This document shows, in pieces, positions 1 through 9,873 of a stretch of 64,000 bases of DNA; the stretch's first letter is position 1; each line of letters opens with the position of its first letter. Source of the DNA: G020348185 sp964525045 (GTDB lineage Bacteria; Nitrospirota; Nitrospiria; Nitrospirales; UBA8639). Made by a program: the position numbers and the translations under genes. The notes beneath the pieces are model-generated. The model saw only the letters and a program-made list of their open reading frames with translations. It ran no database searches and had not been told where the DNA came from. The stretch covers positions 186,001 to 250,000 of the forward strand of contig CAZGFD010000002.1 in assembly GCA_964525045.1 (NCBI GenBank). Direction: 5' to 3'.

Positions 1-926
1 AATCGTAATTCATCGCTTCTCAGAGCATACAGTCCTCCTTCCCCAATTTGTACGGTTTGATGATCTTTATCAATCTTGAATCCCCTTCCAAAGATTGCAT
101 TCTTCAGGGTGACAATCTTATCCGAGGCGAGCTCTTTTGAGATATCCCCGGTTTCGGCGAGAACGACGAGGCTTCGGGTGAGCTTATCCAATGTTGGTTT
201 GAGCTTGTTATCTTTCAGATCAACCAAGAGATCGGATTGATCCTCGCCAGCTAATCGCTCTATTAACTTTGCGAGTTCCGCTATTTCCCCGTTGAGATCT
301 GCAATAGGTTTGTTTTGCTCGATCATTTTTTGTGTAAGGTACGACCTTGCCACATGATTAGCTTCTTCCCCACTAGCATTTTGCCAGCGCCTTAACTCAA
401 GGACTTCCTTCAATCGTCTCTTCCCTTCGATCTTTTCAATCGCCCTCTTTAATTCATTGATACTCTTTCGAACCCTATTCAGGGTCCGCTGCTCATTGGC
501 ATCATCCTCCACATTCTCATATTGTTTTTTCCATGTATATGCTTTTGCCCACATCTGTGCGATGTCCGCGCCATAGGTCTCCAATTCTATTAGAACTTCC
601 GATAAAATTGTTTTATTGGAATTGGATTCTCGATACTCTGCAATCAAATTCTTAATGGCATGTACCGATTCCGGAATTCGTTTCTCCCGGAATTTTCCTT
701 CCACGAGAGCTCTGACCTCGGCTTCACCTGCTATGGCATGTTTTCTTACCTCTTCTGATAATTGCATTAATTCTCGCTCGTATGTTGCTAATTGGGCTCT
801 CTGTAATTGAATGGCCGACATATTCCAGCCGATCAAGACAATCGTGACAATTCCACCCATAACCCCGACCGCAACGACGGCCCAAACCATCCACAGAATA
901 TGTTTCCCTTCTTGAAGGAGCTTCAT
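1..926 (-). CDS. Membrane-anchored sensor-like protein, 3' end outside window
   Basis: Reading leftwards from an ATG at 926 the frame stays open to base 1 (308 codons), so only the N-terminal part is present. Residues ~12-37 form one strong hydrophobic helix (WAVVAVGVMGGIVTIVLI). A long, highly charged, Glu/Lys-rich stretch follows that should be alpha-helical and coiled-coil. This arrangement, one N-terminal membrane helix and then a helical region, is common in chemoreceptors and sensor kinases, but no catalytic domain is visible before the edge, so the output activity is unknown. It lies on the same strand as, and downstream of, the large hybrid kinase at 1105-5769, which supports a signalling role. 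The ORF is real by its length and coherent composition; the functional assignment is inference only. Confidence 0.6.
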   Translation of the reverse strand, partial: MKLLQEGKHILWMVWAVVAVGVMGGIVTIVLIGWNMSAIQLQRAQLATYERELMQLSEEVRKHAIAGEAEVRALVEGKFREKRIPESVHAIKNLIAEYRESNSNKTILSEVLIELETYGADIAQMWAKAYTWKKQYENVEDDANEQRTLNRVRKSINELKRAIEKIEGKRRLKEVLELRRWQNASGEEANHVARSYLTQKMIEQNKPIADLNGEIAELAKLIERLAGEDQSDLLVDLKDNKLKPTLDKLTRSLVVLAETGDISKELASDKIVTLKNAIFGRGFKIDKDHQTVQIGEGGLYALRSDELR

Positions 927-1020
927 AGATTACTCAATCGGAAGTTGGAGATTCCGTAAAATGATCTTCAATGTTGGGATGCTCAATCGCCTCACAAGGG
1001 CCACGAATAAGAAATGTCGG

Positions 1021-1040
1021 GTTTCAGGTTTCACGTGAAA
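1021..1040. repeat. Dispersed GTTTCAGGTTTCACGTGAAA repeat copy
   Basis: This intergenic copy contains the palindrome TTTCACGTGAAA next to GTTTCAGG. Its reverse complement matches the start of the copy at 19696-19730 (TTTCACGTGAAACTCGAAACC). It belongs to a family of GAAACCTGAAAC-like units that recurs at several sites in the window. Confidence 0.6.
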
Positions 1041-1051
1041 ATCCTAAGAGC

Positions 1052-1075
1052 TTCCTTCTTACTTGCAAGAAGGAA
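1052..1075 (-). terminator. Possible terminator after the hybrid kinase gene
   Basis: A perfect 9-bp inverted repeat (TTCCTTCTT / AAGAAGGAA) with a 6-nt loop lies 30 nt beyond the stop codon of the hybrid kinase. The U-tract on the minus strand is poor, so this is only a weak Rho-independent terminator candidate. Confidence 0.35.
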
Positions 1076-1104
1076 CGAGAAACCAAAAACTTTCCGCCGT
1101 CCTT

Positions 1105-4100
1105 TTAATCCCGTTGGGAAGAGGACACTTCCACGTATTTGCTTAGAAATTCGGTGAGTTGCTTTAATTGGTACCCTTTGGTCAAGCGGCGGAGTTCAGC
1201 AGCGAAATGGAAATATGAGGGTCCAAGTTGTTCAATTCGGTCGATATGCTCACGGATAGCCATAATCCGACCTTTTTTGACAACTTCAAGCAAGGGGGCC
1301 AATTCTTCAGAGGGCGGAGAGATCAATGTTTTATTTCGATCTTCTTTTTTGAAATCTACCGTGCTTTCCCTTTCGTATTCCCATTCAAGAGCCAGGTAGT
1401 CTTGAATTTTTTCAAGGAGGTTTTCCGCTTGCAAGGGTTTGGGGAGAAAGTCGTTACATCCTGCCTGCCGACTTTTCCACCGGTTCTCCTCAAAAACACT
1501 GGCAGAGAGTGCAATAATGATGACATCGTTCAGATCATAAGTCTTTCGAATTCTTCTGGCGGATTCAAAGCCATCCATTATCGGCATGACCAAATCCATC
1601 AGAATCATATCAGGACGATTTTCCATCGCCTTCGCCAACCCTTCACGCCCATTCGTCGCCTCGCTTACCCGAAATCCCAAAGGAGCCAAAATGTTAGCAA
1701 CCACTGCCCGATTTTCCCATTTATCATCGACAACCAGCACATGCCTGGCATCACCCTTTATGCCAATAATCCGTCGAGGGTCCTGTTTGGGGGGGAGGGA
1801 ATCTGGTTCTTTTTCTGGAAGGGGTAAGGAGATGGAAAAGCTACTGCCCTGAGCCGGAGTACTTCTGACCTTCAAGCTTCCTTCCAATAAAGCCACTAAT
1901 CTCTTCGTGATCGCCAATCCCAACCCCGTTCCTTCTTCCTGACGGCTCCGAATGCTGACCTGACGGAAGGGCATGAATATTTCCTCGAGATGTTCAGATG
2001 GAATCCCAATGCCAGTATCTTCCACCTGGACGTTCAATATCGGGTTCGTAGCTGTTGAACGATCGTATTCGACCTTCAAGGTCACACGACCCTGCTCCGT
2101 AAATTTGACTGCATTTCCCAACAAATTGAGGAGGATCTGCCGTAGACGTTTTTCGTCTCCAAATACGGCGTGGGGAAGTTCTCCAGCTGGTACATAGTGA
2201 AAAGTGAGACCGGCCTGTTCAGCCCGGATGGATATAATGTCGGAGATCGTGTTCAAAAAATCTCGAAGGAAAAACGTGGTCGGTTGGATTTCAAGTTTTT
2301 GCGCTTCGATTTTTGACAGATCAAGGATGTCGTTAATCAACATTAATAAATGTTCCCCGCTGCGCTGCATGATATCGACACCTGACCGCTGTGCATCCGT
2401 GAGGGTGTGATCTCGCTTCAAAATTTGGGCATATCCCAAAATCCCATTGAGAGGAGTCCGGAGCTCATGACTCATATTGGCCAAAAATTCTGTCTTCGCT
2501 CTGCTGGCAGTTTCCGCGGCCTCCTTCGCTCGTTGCAAGGCCGCTTCAGCTTGTTTTCTCGAGCTAATATCCTGAATAGTCCCTTCGTAATACTGCAAAT
2601 GCCCCTGTTCATCCTTCACGGCTCGGGCATTTTCCGATATCCAAAATACGCCGCCATCTTTATGGTAGATTTGACAATCAAAACCCTCTACCATCCCCCG
2701 CTCACTTAAGAGCTTGATAAATTCTTTTCGTTGGTTTGGATCCACATAGACCTGGTGCTCAATATCCGAGACAGCGGAAATTAAATCTTCGGGAGTGTTG
2801 TACCCGTACATTCTTGCCAACGAAGGGTTGACGCTAATGAACCGGCCATCAGGGGTGCTCTGATAAATCCCTTCGACGGCATTCTCCACAATACTATGAT
2901 ATTTTTCCTCGGCTTTCCTCAGAGCCTCTTCCCCGCGCTGACGCTCGGCAATTTCTTGGGTCAGCTGGGTATTGGCTTTGGACAGCTGGAGGGTTCGGTC
3001 AGACACCCTTTGCTCTAATTCATCATTGATTTTTCGAAGAGCTTCCTCCGCCCGTTTCCGTTCCATGGTTTCAAATGTCAACGAAACAAAATCTGCGACG
3101 GATTTGGCAAAATTCTGCTCATCGAGTGTCCATTCTCTGCTGGGGCCAACATGTTCGTGACAAACCACGCCCATCGTCTGTCCCCGATGACGTATGGGCG
3201 CATCCAACATGGCAGAAATCCCGAGGACATCCAAATACCCCATTGAGAATTCTTTGGTCCGCGAGTCAACACGGGCATCATGCGCGGCAAGGGTGAGGCT
3301 CGTTTCCAAAGCCTTGAAATATTCCGGATACTGAGATGCGGAAAGAAAGGCATCCTGCTCATGGGTCCTCATTTCAAGTTGGAACAAATCCAAGCATCGA
3401 ATTCCGGTACGGTCTTCATCATAGATCCAGATACTGACCCGTTCGACTTCAAGAGTCTTGGCAACAACTTCCGTCACATGCTGTAAGGTGCTCTCCAAGG
3501 TCTCAAGTGGTTCCCGCACTAATGACAGGAGAGCTTCTTGTTGACGAATCACGCGATCCCGCATCCGTTCTTGTTTTTCATCCGTTTGTTTGCGATCCAG
3601 AGCATTCGTAAAGATTTCACCCACAATCCGGAGGAGGGCGACATGATCCTCTTCCCAATACTTCTCTTGGCGAAGCGAACTGAATCCCATGAGTCCGACT
3701 AAGGATTTACGTCGAATCATCGGAACAAAAATCAGTGACTTGATCTCCCCAACCCGACCAACCTCCTTTTCGCCGATCGCCTCTGGAGGCAACTCAGACA
3801 TTCGCGGGATATGAACGGCTTTCCCCTTCATGAGCTGCTGTATACTCCAAGGGAATTGATCAGTCGGAAGGGCACCGAATTGTTCTCGGGCCGGGGTGAT
3901 ACCGTCCGCATACCATTCATGAGTGAGATACGCCCACCCGCCATCCTCTGAAAACTGATAGATATAACTTCTATCAACGTTGGCGAAGGTCCCAATTTCC
4001 CCAAGGGCTTCAATAATCCCGGTATCAAACTCAGCAACCGGAAGATTGATGAATTTGGTCGAAATTGAGGTAAGGAGATTTCTAAACTGAAATCGTACCT

Positions 4101-5769
4101 CAAGGTCCCTTGTCACTCGCTTCGCTTCAAAATAGGTCCTCAACATTTCAGTCAGCGAATTGAGAAGGTTGCGTTCTTCAATAAGGAATGGGCCCTCGTC
4201 CAACGTTGGTTTCTCGGCCAAATAACAAACTTCTAATATCCCCTGTTTTCCATCGCCTGTCTTAAATTCAGATCTTTGAATCCAAGGCGTCAAAGCAAAA
4301 TTTGGTGTGGCCACCTCTATCGAATCATAAAGAACATGCGCGCCGGTAATTTCAGGATATCGCCACGCTGCTGGGATCAATTCAACAAAACGCTCCACAA
4401 TTTCTCGGGGAGTGGCGTTGGGATCTTGAACCAGTCGCGCCGTTTGATGAAGGGCCGTCAGCTCTGTCACCCGCTCTCCCAGGTTGTTCATCAACACATG
4501 ACTTTCTTCCTCGGCCAGTCTCCTCTCCGTAATATCAAAGGCATACACGTTGATGTAATCGGACTCCCAAATTGGCGCAAAGGTCACGGAAAAAACTCGG
4601 TCCCCACATTCCACTTCAATTTGAACCGGTTGATGACTGTGTAAGGCTTGTTGTGCCGCCTCATACGCCCAACCCCCTATCTTTTGATCTTCCCAACATT
4701 GTCCTTGATTCAATAGCGAGAGGCTGGCGTTGTTCTTATAGAGAATTCGCCCATCCGGCGTCATTCGAAAAATGGGATGGGGATTTTCATCCGGGAATTT
4801 AGCCAGGCTCGCAATTTCAGCTTGAGCTTGCTCCCGCGCCGACATTTCCTTTTTTAGTTGCGCATTGGCTTCGGAGAGTTCAGCCGTCCGTTCAATGACC
4901 CGCTCCTCCAGTTCCCCACGGATTGCCCGCAGTTCATTTTCAACCCGGTCCCGTTCCTTGATTTCCAACTGCAACCGCGTATTAGTCAGAAAAAGCTCAG
5001 CCGCCTGTCCCGAAAACCTTCTATCAACCATGGAAGTCCACAGGGTAAAACCCAAAATAAAAAATGTTCCGACAATAATGGCGGCACCACCTAGGGATGA
5101 GATATCAATCGCATGAGGGAACTCTCCCACAACGGAAGGGACTGCAGAAAAGGAGGCGGCCGCCATTCCGGTGTAATGCATAGCCGGTATCGCACTTCCC
5201 AGGACGATGGCCCCCATCACTTTCTTCCCCACCCCTTCCTTGGTCATATCGGAACGTAAATGGAAGACAATCCACAACCCGATTAAGGATGCTCCAATCG
5301 CGATCATGATGGAAAGACCCACTAACCACAGATCGTAGTGGACTCTGACGGATACTCGCATCGCGGCCATACCGATATAATGCATCGCGGTGATGCCCAT
5401 TCCCATTAGCGCCCCACCGGAAAGGAAAGGTACCACGTCAAGCGCATGACGGCTCACAACATACAACGCCACTCCAGAGGCGAGCACAGCAGCGGTATGT
5501 GAAATCATAACGGTGGGAATATGGTAACGAATGGCCACCGGCAAGGAAAACGCTAACATGCCGATAAAATGCATGGACCAAATGCCAGTCCCCATGGCCA
5601 GGGCCCCCCCCACCAACCACCAACGGCGACCCTGGCCTTGAGCCGCCGCCATTCGGCCGGCCAAATCCAGGGCCACATAGGAGGCCAGAATGGCAATGAG
5701 GACTGACAGGACCACCAGACTTGGATTATAGTGGCTCGCTAATAAATTGGGTTCCAGCAGGGGTGCCAT
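1105..5769 (-). CDS. MHYT-domain hybrid sensor histidine kinase (PAS/GAF/REC)
   Basis: A 1554-residue membrane hybrid kinase. Residues ~10-250 are an MHYT sensor of about seven helices carrying the three diagnostic motifs MHFIGM, MHYIGM and MHYTGM; this family is thought to bind metal and sense a gas such as O2, CO or NO. A coiled coil and PAS region (~265-440) follows. Next come GAF-like segments (~450-930), another PAS (~985-1110) ending in a typical PAC sequence, HisKA with the phospho-acceptor in NMSHELRTPLNG, and HATPase with N (NLLGNAVKF), G1 (VEDTGIGIP) and G2 (GTGLGLAI) boxes. A receiver domain (~1343-1460) has the phospho-Asp in LMDLVMPIMDG. The last ~85 residues are unassigned. The ATG at 5769 has AGGTGA upstream. 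No dedicated response regulator is adjacent. The domain call is firm; the ligand is not known. Confidence 0.93.
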   Translation of the reverse strand: MAPLLEPNLLASHYNPSLVVLSVLIAILASYVALDLAGRMAAAQGQGRRWWLVGGALAMGTGIWSMHFIGMLAFSLPVAIRYHIPTVMISHTAAVLASGVALYVVSRHALDVVPFLSGGALMGMGITAMHYIGMAAMRVSVRVHYDLWLVGLSIMIAIGASLIGLWIVFHLRSDMTKEGVGKKVMGAIVLGSAIPAMHYTGMAAASFSAVPSVVGEFPHAIDISSLGGAAIIVGTFFILGFTLWTSMVDRRFSGQAAELFLTNTRLQLEIKERDRVENELRAIRGELEERVIERTAELSEANAQLKKEMSAREQAQAEIASLAKFPDENPHPIFRMTPDGRILYKNNASLSLLNQGQCWEDQKIGGWAYEAAQQALHSHQPVQIEVECGDRVFSVTFAPIWESDYINVYAFDITERRLAEEESHVLMNNLGERVTELTALHQTARLVQDPNATPREIVERFVELIPAAWRYPEITGAHVLYDSIEVATPNFALTPWIQRSEFKTGDGKQGILEVCYLAEKPTLDEGPFLIEERNLLNSLTEMLRTYFEAKRVTRDLEVRFQFRNLLTSISTKFINLPVAEFDTGIIEALGEIGTFANVDRSYIYQFSEDGGWAYLTHEWYADGITPAREQFGALPTDQFPWSIQQLMKGKAVHIPRMSELPPEAIGEKEVGRVGEIKSLIFVPMIRRKSLVGLMGFSSLRQEKYWEEDHVALLRIVGEIFTNALDRKQTDEKQERMRDRVIRQQEALLSLVREPLETLESTLQHVTEVVAKTLEVERVSIWIYDEDRTGIRCLDLFQLEMRTHEQDAFLSASQYPEYFKALETSLTLAAHDARVDSRTKEFSMGYLDVLGISAMLDAPIRHRGQTMGVVCHEHVGPSREWTLDEQNFAKSVADFVSLTFETMERKRAEEALRKINDELEQRVSDRTLQLSKANTQLTQEIAERQRGEEALRKAEEKYHSIVENAVEGIYQSTPDGRFISVNPSLARMYGYNTPEDLISAVSDIEHQVYVDPNQRKEFIKLLSERGMVEGFDCQIYHKDGGVFWISENARAVKDEQGHLQYYEGTIQDISSRKQAEAALQRAKEAAETASRAKTEFLANMSHELRTPLNGILGYAQILKRDHTLTDAQRSGVDIMQRSGEHLLMLINDILDLSKIEAQKLEIQPTTFFLRDFLNTISDIISIRAEQAGLTFHYVPAGELPHAVFGDEKRLRQILLNLLGNAVKFTEQGRVTLKVEYDRSTATNPILNVQVEDTGIGIPSEHLEEIFMPFRQVSIRSRQEEGTGLGLAITKRLVALLEGSLKVRSTPAQGSSFSISLPLPEKEPDSLPPKQDPRRIIGIKGDARHVLVVDDKWENRAVVANILAPLGFRVSEATNGREGLAKAMENRPDMILMDLVMPIMDGFESARRIRKTYDLNDVIIIALSASVFEENRWKSRQAGCNDFLPKPLQAENLLEKIQDYLALEWEYERESTVDFKKEDRNKTLISPPSEELAPLLEVVKKGRIMAIREHIDRIEQLGPSYFHFAAELRRLTKGYQLKQLTEFLSKYVEVSSSQRD

Positions 5770-5932
5770 CCGTCACCTTTCTGTGGTTTGAACGATGTAC
5801 AACAATCGAGACAACCCTAGAAGAACCTGGCTTTGATTTCTTAGACTTGGCATTTTGACATATGATCTTGAATGGCGGTAGGTCAAAAGAATGTTCGGTT
5901 CCGATCAGGAACCTCATGAGAGCGTTCCCGTT

Positions 5933-6604
5933 TTAGAAAGATGAACTTGGGGGATACGATACTAAAAGCCGGGGACGAGTGGACTTCGCCATCAATTCCT
6001 CCCAGAGGGTTGTCGGATCATGCTCAAAGATGATCTCAGCACTTGCTGGAGCTGTCGTCCAAAACTCTCCATTGATTTCGTTCTCCAGTTGGCCACGGCC
6101 CCAGCCTGCATATCCAAAAAATACTCGAAAGTGTCGTTCCGGATGGGGTTTCCCAACAATAGAAGCGATCATGTTGGGATCACCTCCCCAAAAGACCCCA
6201 TCCATCAGCAATTTGGTTTTCTCAGAGCCAGTTTCGGACCGAAAAAGCATGAGGAGACTCTGGCGTTGAACGGGACCTCCGTCAAACAAGGTATGGGAAA
6301 ACCCTCTTAACCCTGGAATGTCGGGGAACACGTCGGCGAGAGGATATTGGGTTGGTCTATTCACGATGAGCCCAAGCGTGCCTTCTTCCCCATGATCGCA
6401 AATCAAAACGACCGTTTCACGGAAACTTGGATCCAGGAGAGAGGGGGTAGCAACTAAGAACACCCCTTTTCGAATGTCAAACTTGGTCGAATGAAGATTG
6501 GGCGATACTCCTGACATTAAAGGGGAGACCGTCGAAATTAGCAAATTTCCTGGGAGGATGAACAGCCCAATGGCCAAAGCCCCTGTGACCCATGGATGCG
6601 TCAT
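5933..6604 (-). CDS. YqgE/AlgH family protein (UPF0301)
   Basis: The core from about residue 45 matches the AlgH/YqgE family. It has KGVFLVATPSLLDPSF at the start, LICDHGEEGTLGLIVNRPT, a DGGPV turn, WGGDP, and FFGYAGWGRGQLENE near the C-terminus. Members are small single-domain proteins of about 185-190 residues with no established biochemical activity; AlgH was linked to alginate regulation in Pseudomonas. Here 40-45 extra residues precede the core, including a hydrophobic stretch (GALAIGLFILPG). Either this protein has an N-terminal anchor, or translation starts lower, for example at the ATG before SGVSPNLHS. Neither start has a good ribosome-binding site. A weak hairpin (GGTTCC/GGAACC, ~5897-5913) follows the gene. 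Confidence 0.85.
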   Translation of the reverse strand: MTHPWVTGALAIGLFILPGNLLISTVSPLMSGVSPNLHSTKFDIRKGVFLVATPSLLDPSFRETVVLICDHGEEGTLGLIVNRPTQYPLADVFPDIPGLRGFSHTLFDGGPVQRQSLLMLFRSETGSEKTKLLMDGVFWGGDPNMIASIVGKPHPERHFRVFFGYAGWGRGQLENEINGEFWTTAPASAEIIFEHDPTTLWEELMAKSTRPRLLVSYPPSSSF

Positions 6605-6969
6605 CTGGTCAGTACCTTGTCAAGGGATATAAAATTGGCCCTATTGGCCTATCCCCACCGACGATGAACATGGCAGACCTCTTGATTTTACAGGAATTTG
6701 TCCCCATTCCGCCTCTGTGCCATAAAATTTACCATGAAAAATTACACATATTCTGCATATTCATTGCAATATTAATTCATGAGGGGGTAAAATAAAGAAC
6801 CTGCCCTTCATCTCCAGTGTTGGAGTGTCTTTACGAATAGCTTTCTCTAAAACCCTTTTATATTCAACAAGAACGGCTCGTTGTTCATTTTACCATGGCC
6901 GATTCAAAAAAAATCATTAAATTATTTAAACTCTCCTACCGATCTTCATAAGAGAAAGGAAATGGCAAA
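6605..6969. other. Intergenic gap between divergent yqgE and HTH genes
   Basis: The sequence is AT-rich, especially 6890-6960. It must hold the promoters for the two divergent genes. I see no RNA gene, repeat or convincing coding region. Confidence 0.4.
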
Positions 6970-7410
6970 ATGAGACCAAAAGGAAACGCTGCAAAATTAG
7001 AAGCCAGGCGTCGGAAGGCGGCCAAAATGCTTTCGAAAGGCCAGGGAATTCGAGAAGTCGCTCGTCGTGTGGGGGCCGCCCCTTCATCGGTAAAGCGGTG
7101 GAAAGACGCGGTTGAGGAGGGTGGAACAGAGGCTCTGAAGTCGAAGCCACACACCGGACGGCCAGCTCGCCTCTCCATCGCCCAGCGTCAGCAACTCATC
7201 CGAGTCTTAAAACAAGGGCCCAAAGCCTCAAAAATAAAAGCGGAGCGTTGGACATGTCGGCATGTAGGCACGGTCATTCGCCGTCTTTTTCGTGTACGCT
7301 ACCATCCCGATCATGTTAGCCGGATTCTACGGACCTTAGATTGGCAGGATCGAAGAGCCCGTAAACCTTCTGCAAAGGCAAAGCGGTCGAGGAAGAATCG
7401 TCGAAGATAG
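6970..7410 (+). CDS. Stand-alone winged HTH protein related to IS630 transposase N-terminus
   Basis: A 146-residue protein. Residues ~10-60 form a helix-turn-helix (AAKMLSKGQGIREVARRVG followed by SSVKRWKDAV) like that of Tc1/IS630-type transposases. A GRP linker and a second wing-type HTH (~65-125) follow. The catalytic DDE domain that would normally come next is missing. The protein ends in a very basic tail (KAKRSRKNRRR) at a proper stop, and the next 320 nt contain no DDE remnant. The start ATG follows AAGGA at 8-9 nt. It is either a domesticated DNA-binding half of a transposase, perhaps a regulator or nucleoid-binding protein, or a 3'-truncated element. No inverted terminal repeats were noticed. 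Confidence 0.7.
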   Translation: MRPKGNAAKLEARRRKAAKMLSKGQGIREVARRVGAAPSSVKRWKDAVEEGGTEALKSKPHTGRPARLSIAQRQQLIRVLKQGPKASKIKAERWTCRHVGTVIRRLFRVRYHPDHVSRILRTLDWQDRRARKPSAKAKRSRKNRRR

Positions 7411-7731
7411 ATGAATCTCGCCTGTCGAGCCATCCCGGCCCTGTTTCAAAATTTGCGATCCAGGTTAGTTGATGGCTGACTTCCCAGTATCTTCAAACGG
7501 GACGACAAGAGAATTCCCTATCATAGATACTGCAGGAATTTCCGTGTCTTTTTTGGGGTCCCTTTGATAAACGGTTCCCCCTATCCCAGGGCTTCCCCTT
7601 TTCAAGACAGAGAGAATTACTGAATTCCTCCCCCCGCCAGTGCCGGGTCTAAAAACGGCATGGATGCGCTGGACTCATTCCTAAGGGTTGGAAATGTCTA
7701 TGAGTGATTGGGCCCCAGGATCCTTGAAGAA
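7411..7731. other. Intergenic gap between convergent HTH and hppA genes
   Basis: Only non-coding sequence was recognised. I see neither a clear stem plus T-tract terminator for either gene nor any transposase remnant. Confidence 0.4.
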
Positions 7732-9873
7732 TCATTGGATGAGCAAGCCACCGTATTGTACGAAAAAAGGCACAAATACAAGCGACAGAATGGCGGAGAG
7801 TTTAATCAGGATATTCAGGGAAGGGCCTGAGGTATCTTTTAACGGATCTCCAACGGTATCCCCCACAACGGCGGCTTTGTGAATGTCCGTTCCCTTGCCT
7901 CCGAGGTTTCCGGCTTCAATAAATTTCTTCGCATTATCCCAAGCACCCCCACTGTTGGATGAGGCAATAGCTATGACTCCTCCTGCGACGAGGGACCCAG
8001 CCAGAACTCCCGCCACGGCTTGAATGCCAAAGAGAAAGCCAACAAGTAACGGGGTACCCATTATCAGAATGCCTGGCGCAATCATTTCCTTCAGAGCCGC
8101 CTGAGTCGATATGGCCACACATTGCTCATAATCCGCATCGGCTTTCCCTTCCATAAGACCAGGGATGGAGCGAAACTGACGTCTGACTTCTTCGATCATC
8201 TTATAGGCGGCAGATCCGACGGATTTCATCGTCATGGCGGAAAAATAGGCCGGTAAGACGGCACCGATAAACAGGCCGGTATAGACCAGAGGATCAAGCA
8301 AATTAATACTGCCTAAGAGATCATAGTCCTGTCCATGTTGCTCTTTCAGCAACAAATCGGCGCGAGTCAGAAATGCGGCGAACAACGCTAAGGACGTGAG
8401 AATCGCGGCACCAATGGCAAAGCCTTTCCCTATGGCCGCGGTGGTATTTCCAGCCGCATCAAGCACATCGGTACGTTTACGGACATGCTCTTCCATCCCG
8501 GCCATTTCTGCAATACCACCGGCATTATCCGAAACTGGACCGTACGCATCGATGGTCAGAGCGATCACGAGGGTTCCCAACATTCCTAAGGAAGCGATCG
8601 CTACCCCATACATCCCCGCTAACATCCAGGGGATATAAATAGCCAGACCAATCGCCAGATAGGGACCGACGGCACTCTTATACCCCAGGGCCAGCCCAAA
8701 GATGATATTTGTAGCCGAACCGGTTTCACACGATTTTGCCACCTCCCGCACCGGTTGATAATCATGGGAGGTGTAGTACTCGGTCATCAGGCCGACCACC
8801 AGCCCCGCAATCAAGCCGGCAAGGAAACAAAAGTATACCCCCAGATCCGTGTAATCTTCGCCACCGATTTGAAATGTCGCGGGAATCATCACCTTCGTCA
8901 CGACCAACATGACAATGGCCATCAACGCACTGGAGATAATCAGCATTTTTTTCAACGCCGGACCCACCTGGTCTTCGGAGTTGACCCTAATCATCAACAT
9001 TGTCAAAAAACTCACAGGGATTCCAATGGCAGAGATGAGAATCGGATACAACAAGGCATCGACCATACCGGAAAAGGCTACCGCGCTAATCACCATGGCC
9101 GCACATGTACTTTCCGCACAAGAACCAAATAAGTCTGCCCCCATGCCGGCCACATCACCAACATTGTCGCCGACATTGTCGGCAATCACCGCAGGGTTAC
9201 GCGGATCGTCCTCAGGAATACCCGCTTCAACCTTTCCGACCAGGTCAGCTCCCACATCAGCGGCTTTAGTAAAGATGCCTCCACCCACGCGGGCGAATAA
9301 CGCTATGGACGAACCACCCAAACCAAAGCCGGCAATCACTTCCATCAATATGTGCGTCGGGAGTTGCTCCGGCATGAGCGCAACCAGTCCCAGGTAAATC
9401 ACGAGGAGTCCTAATGAGGCCAGGCTTACCAACCCAAAGCCCATGACCGAACCTGAATGCAGCGCGACATTAAACGCCTCCGAGAGAGATTTATTCGCCG
9501 AAACCGTGGTCCGCACATTCCCCTGTGTCGCAATCTTCATACCGATAAACCCGGAGGCGATTGAAATTATGGCACCAAAAAGGAACGCAATGGCCGTATA
9601 GAATCCTTCATTCACATAATCGGTGTGATGGTCATCAATCAACACCGCAATGATCAGGGCAAAGACTACCATGAAGATGGCCATGAACTTATACTCCTGC
9701 TTTAAGAAGGCCATGGCGCCGCCAGCGATCGCCGAATGGATCTTCGCCAGGCGTTTTTTAATATCTGTATCTTCAATTCCTTTATCGATGGGTATTTTTT
9801 TTATCGATGACGCATAGTAAAACGCAACGAGCAGTCCGAAAAGTGAAAGGGCCAGAATAAGAGTTATCGCCAT
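7732..9873 (-). CDS. hppA: Membrane-bound proton-translocating pyrophosphatase
   Basis: This 713-residue multi-helix membrane protein hydrolyses PPi and pumps ions across the membrane. The family hallmarks are intact: VGKVEAGIPEDDPRNPAVI followed by DNVGDNVGDVAGMGADLF (~212-249), a second DNAGG region (~449), and a third Asp-rich motif with GDTVGDPLKDTSGPS near the C-terminus. Two subtype markers can be read. The position that separates K+-dependent from K+-independent enzymes (GNTTAA, Ala479) is Ala, the K+-dependent state. The semi-conserved Glu of helix 6 lies in GSCAEST (Glu254), as in plant-type H+ pumps, and not directly after DLF as in Na+ pumps. The ATG at 9873 follows GGAGA. PPi from biosynthesis could feed the proton gradient of an energy-limited autotroph. 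Confidence 0.96.
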   Translation of the reverse strand: MAITLILALSLFGLLVAFYYASSIKKIPIDKGIEDTDIKKRLAKIHSAIAGGAMAFLKQEYKFMAIFMVVFALIIAVLIDDHHTDYVNEGFYTAIAFLFGAIISIASGFIGMKIATQGNVRTTVSANKSLSEAFNVALHSGSVMGFGLVSLASLGLLVIYLGLVALMPEQLPTHILMEVIAGFGLGGSSIALFARVGGGIFTKAADVGADLVGKVEAGIPEDDPRNPAVIADNVGDNVGDVAGMGADLFGSCAESTCAAMVISAVAFSGMVDALLYPILISAIGIPVSFLTMLMIRVNSEDQVGPALKKMLIISSALMAIVMLVVTKVMIPATFQIGGEDYTDLGVYFCFLAGLIAGLVVGLMTEYYTSHDYQPVREVAKSCETGSATNIIFGLALGYKSAVGPYLAIGLAIYIPWMLAGMYGVAIASLGMLGTLVIALTIDAYGPVSDNAGGIAEMAGMEEHVRKRTDVLDAAGNTTAAIGKGFAIGAAILTSLALFAAFLTRADLLLKEQHGQDYDLLGSINLLDPLVYTGLFIGAVLPAYFSAMTMKSVGSAAYKMIEEVRRQFRSIPGLMEGKADADYEQCVAISTQAALKEMIAPGILIMGTPLLVGFLFGIQAVAGVLAGSLVAGGVIAIASSNSGGAWDNAKKFIEAGNLGGKGTDIHKAAVVGDTVGDPLKDTSGPSLNILIKLSAILSLVFVPFFVQYGGLLIQ

